From contig JAZQSD010000102.1 of the NCBI GenBank assembly GCA_045629925.1, positions 1 to 22,528 of the forward strand: a stretch of 22,528 nt of DNA, given 5' to 3'. Under the pieces are notes generated by a model that did not search any database, had not been told where the DNA came from, and saw only the letters and a program-made list of their open reading frames with translations. The DNA is from Brotonthovivens sp045629925. GTDB taxonomy: Bacteria > Bacillota > Clostridia > Lachnospirales > Lachnospiraceae. The position numbers and the translations under genes are program-made. Shown one piece after another: positions 22,439 to 22,528 of this stretch. Every line of letters begins with the position of its first letter. Within the stretch, counting starts at the first letter, position 1.

Positions 22439-22528
22439 CTAAAATCTAAAGTACAGGAACGGATTGTAAGATCCGTCAACCAAAAATCCAGTGATCACAA
22501 GAAGCAGCAGGATTAAAAGAATCGGTGT
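22439..22528 (-). CDS. MBOAT-family O-acyltransferase, C-terminal 29 codons only (cut by window edge)
   Basis: The minus-strand frame entering from the right edge reads a hydrophobic helix followed by GSYNPFLYFRF and a stop, the characteristic end of DltB/AlgI-like membrane-bound O-acyltransferases found before DHHW genes. The stop codon (TAG) is part of the AGGAGG site of the DHHW gene, so the two are translationally linked. Only the tail is visible; identification rests on this ending and the neighbour. Confidence 0.75.
   Translation of the reverse strand, partial: TPILLILLLLVITGFLVDGSYNPFLYFRF

Noticed and set aside
1..22528. tRNA/rRNA genes, CRISPR arrays, transposases, phage genes or attachment sites
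   Set aside because: I looked through all intergenic gaps and coding frames and saw none; the window reads as ordinary core chromosome.

Overview
This window looks like a chromosomal segment of an anaerobic, low-to-mid GC Gram-positive bacterium of class Clostridia, most probably a Lachnospiraceae-type gut commensal. That placement is inference. It rests on the Firmicutes-type gene order holB-ricT-trmN6-rsmI and (DUF951)-rpsF-ssb-rpsR, meso-DAP cell-wall enzymes (dapF, murE), an LTA-synthase-like enzyme, a monomeric-type [FeFe] hydrogenase, and strong AGGAGG ribosome-binding sites. I saw no tRNA, rRNA, CRISPR array, insertion sequence or phage gene. Coding density is high and no gene-free stretch exceeds 300 bases.

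Layout. (1) 2-3491, plus strand: a replication/translation-maintenance operon of holB (5' end outside the window), ricT, a tRNA1(Val)-type N6-adenine methyltransferase and rsmI, closed by a hairpin terminator. (2) 3546-5099: a FabT-like MarR repressor (minus) divergent from a cysteine synthase (plus). Each has a readable promoter, and an inverted repeat sits in the repressor's own leader. (3) 5173-7425, minus: a large LtaS-type phosphoglycerol transferase. (4) 7600-9663, plus: a sirtuin, a DUF951 zinc-ribbon-like protein, then the rpsF-ssb-rpsR operon. (5) 9821-11785, plus: a GNAT acetyltransferase and a MATE exporter in one transcript. (6) 11892-13424, minus: a sodium/proline symporter. (7) 13618-15960, minus: dapF followed by a MurE ligase, so the enzyme that makes meso-DAP and the enzyme that uses it are co-transcribed. 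(8) 16185-17543, plus: an NCS2 (AzgA-type) purine permease. (9) 17616-21136, minus: a two-gene hydrogenase operon. (10) 21305-22528, minus: a DHHW/AlgX-like protein preceded by the last 29 codons of an MBOAT acyltransferase, probably an exopolymer acylation pair.

The most interesting item is the hydrogenase operon. The HydA subunit is complete with all accessory cluster ligands. Its partner, overlapping by 7 bases, is not a NuoE/NuoF diaphorase. It joins the [4Fe-4S] tail of NuoF to a GltD/NfnB-like FAD and NAD(P) module. The FMN domain of the known HydABC bifurcating enzymes is therefore missing and an NfnB-type flavin site takes its place. A perfect 12-base palindrome lies just upstream of the operon promoter.

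Four convergent gene pairs (rsmI/marR, cysK/ltaS-like, MATE/putP, NCS2/hydA) each share a single hairpin that can terminate from both sides. Several long reading-frame extensions were trimmed because the promoter or ribosome-binding site fixes a later start.
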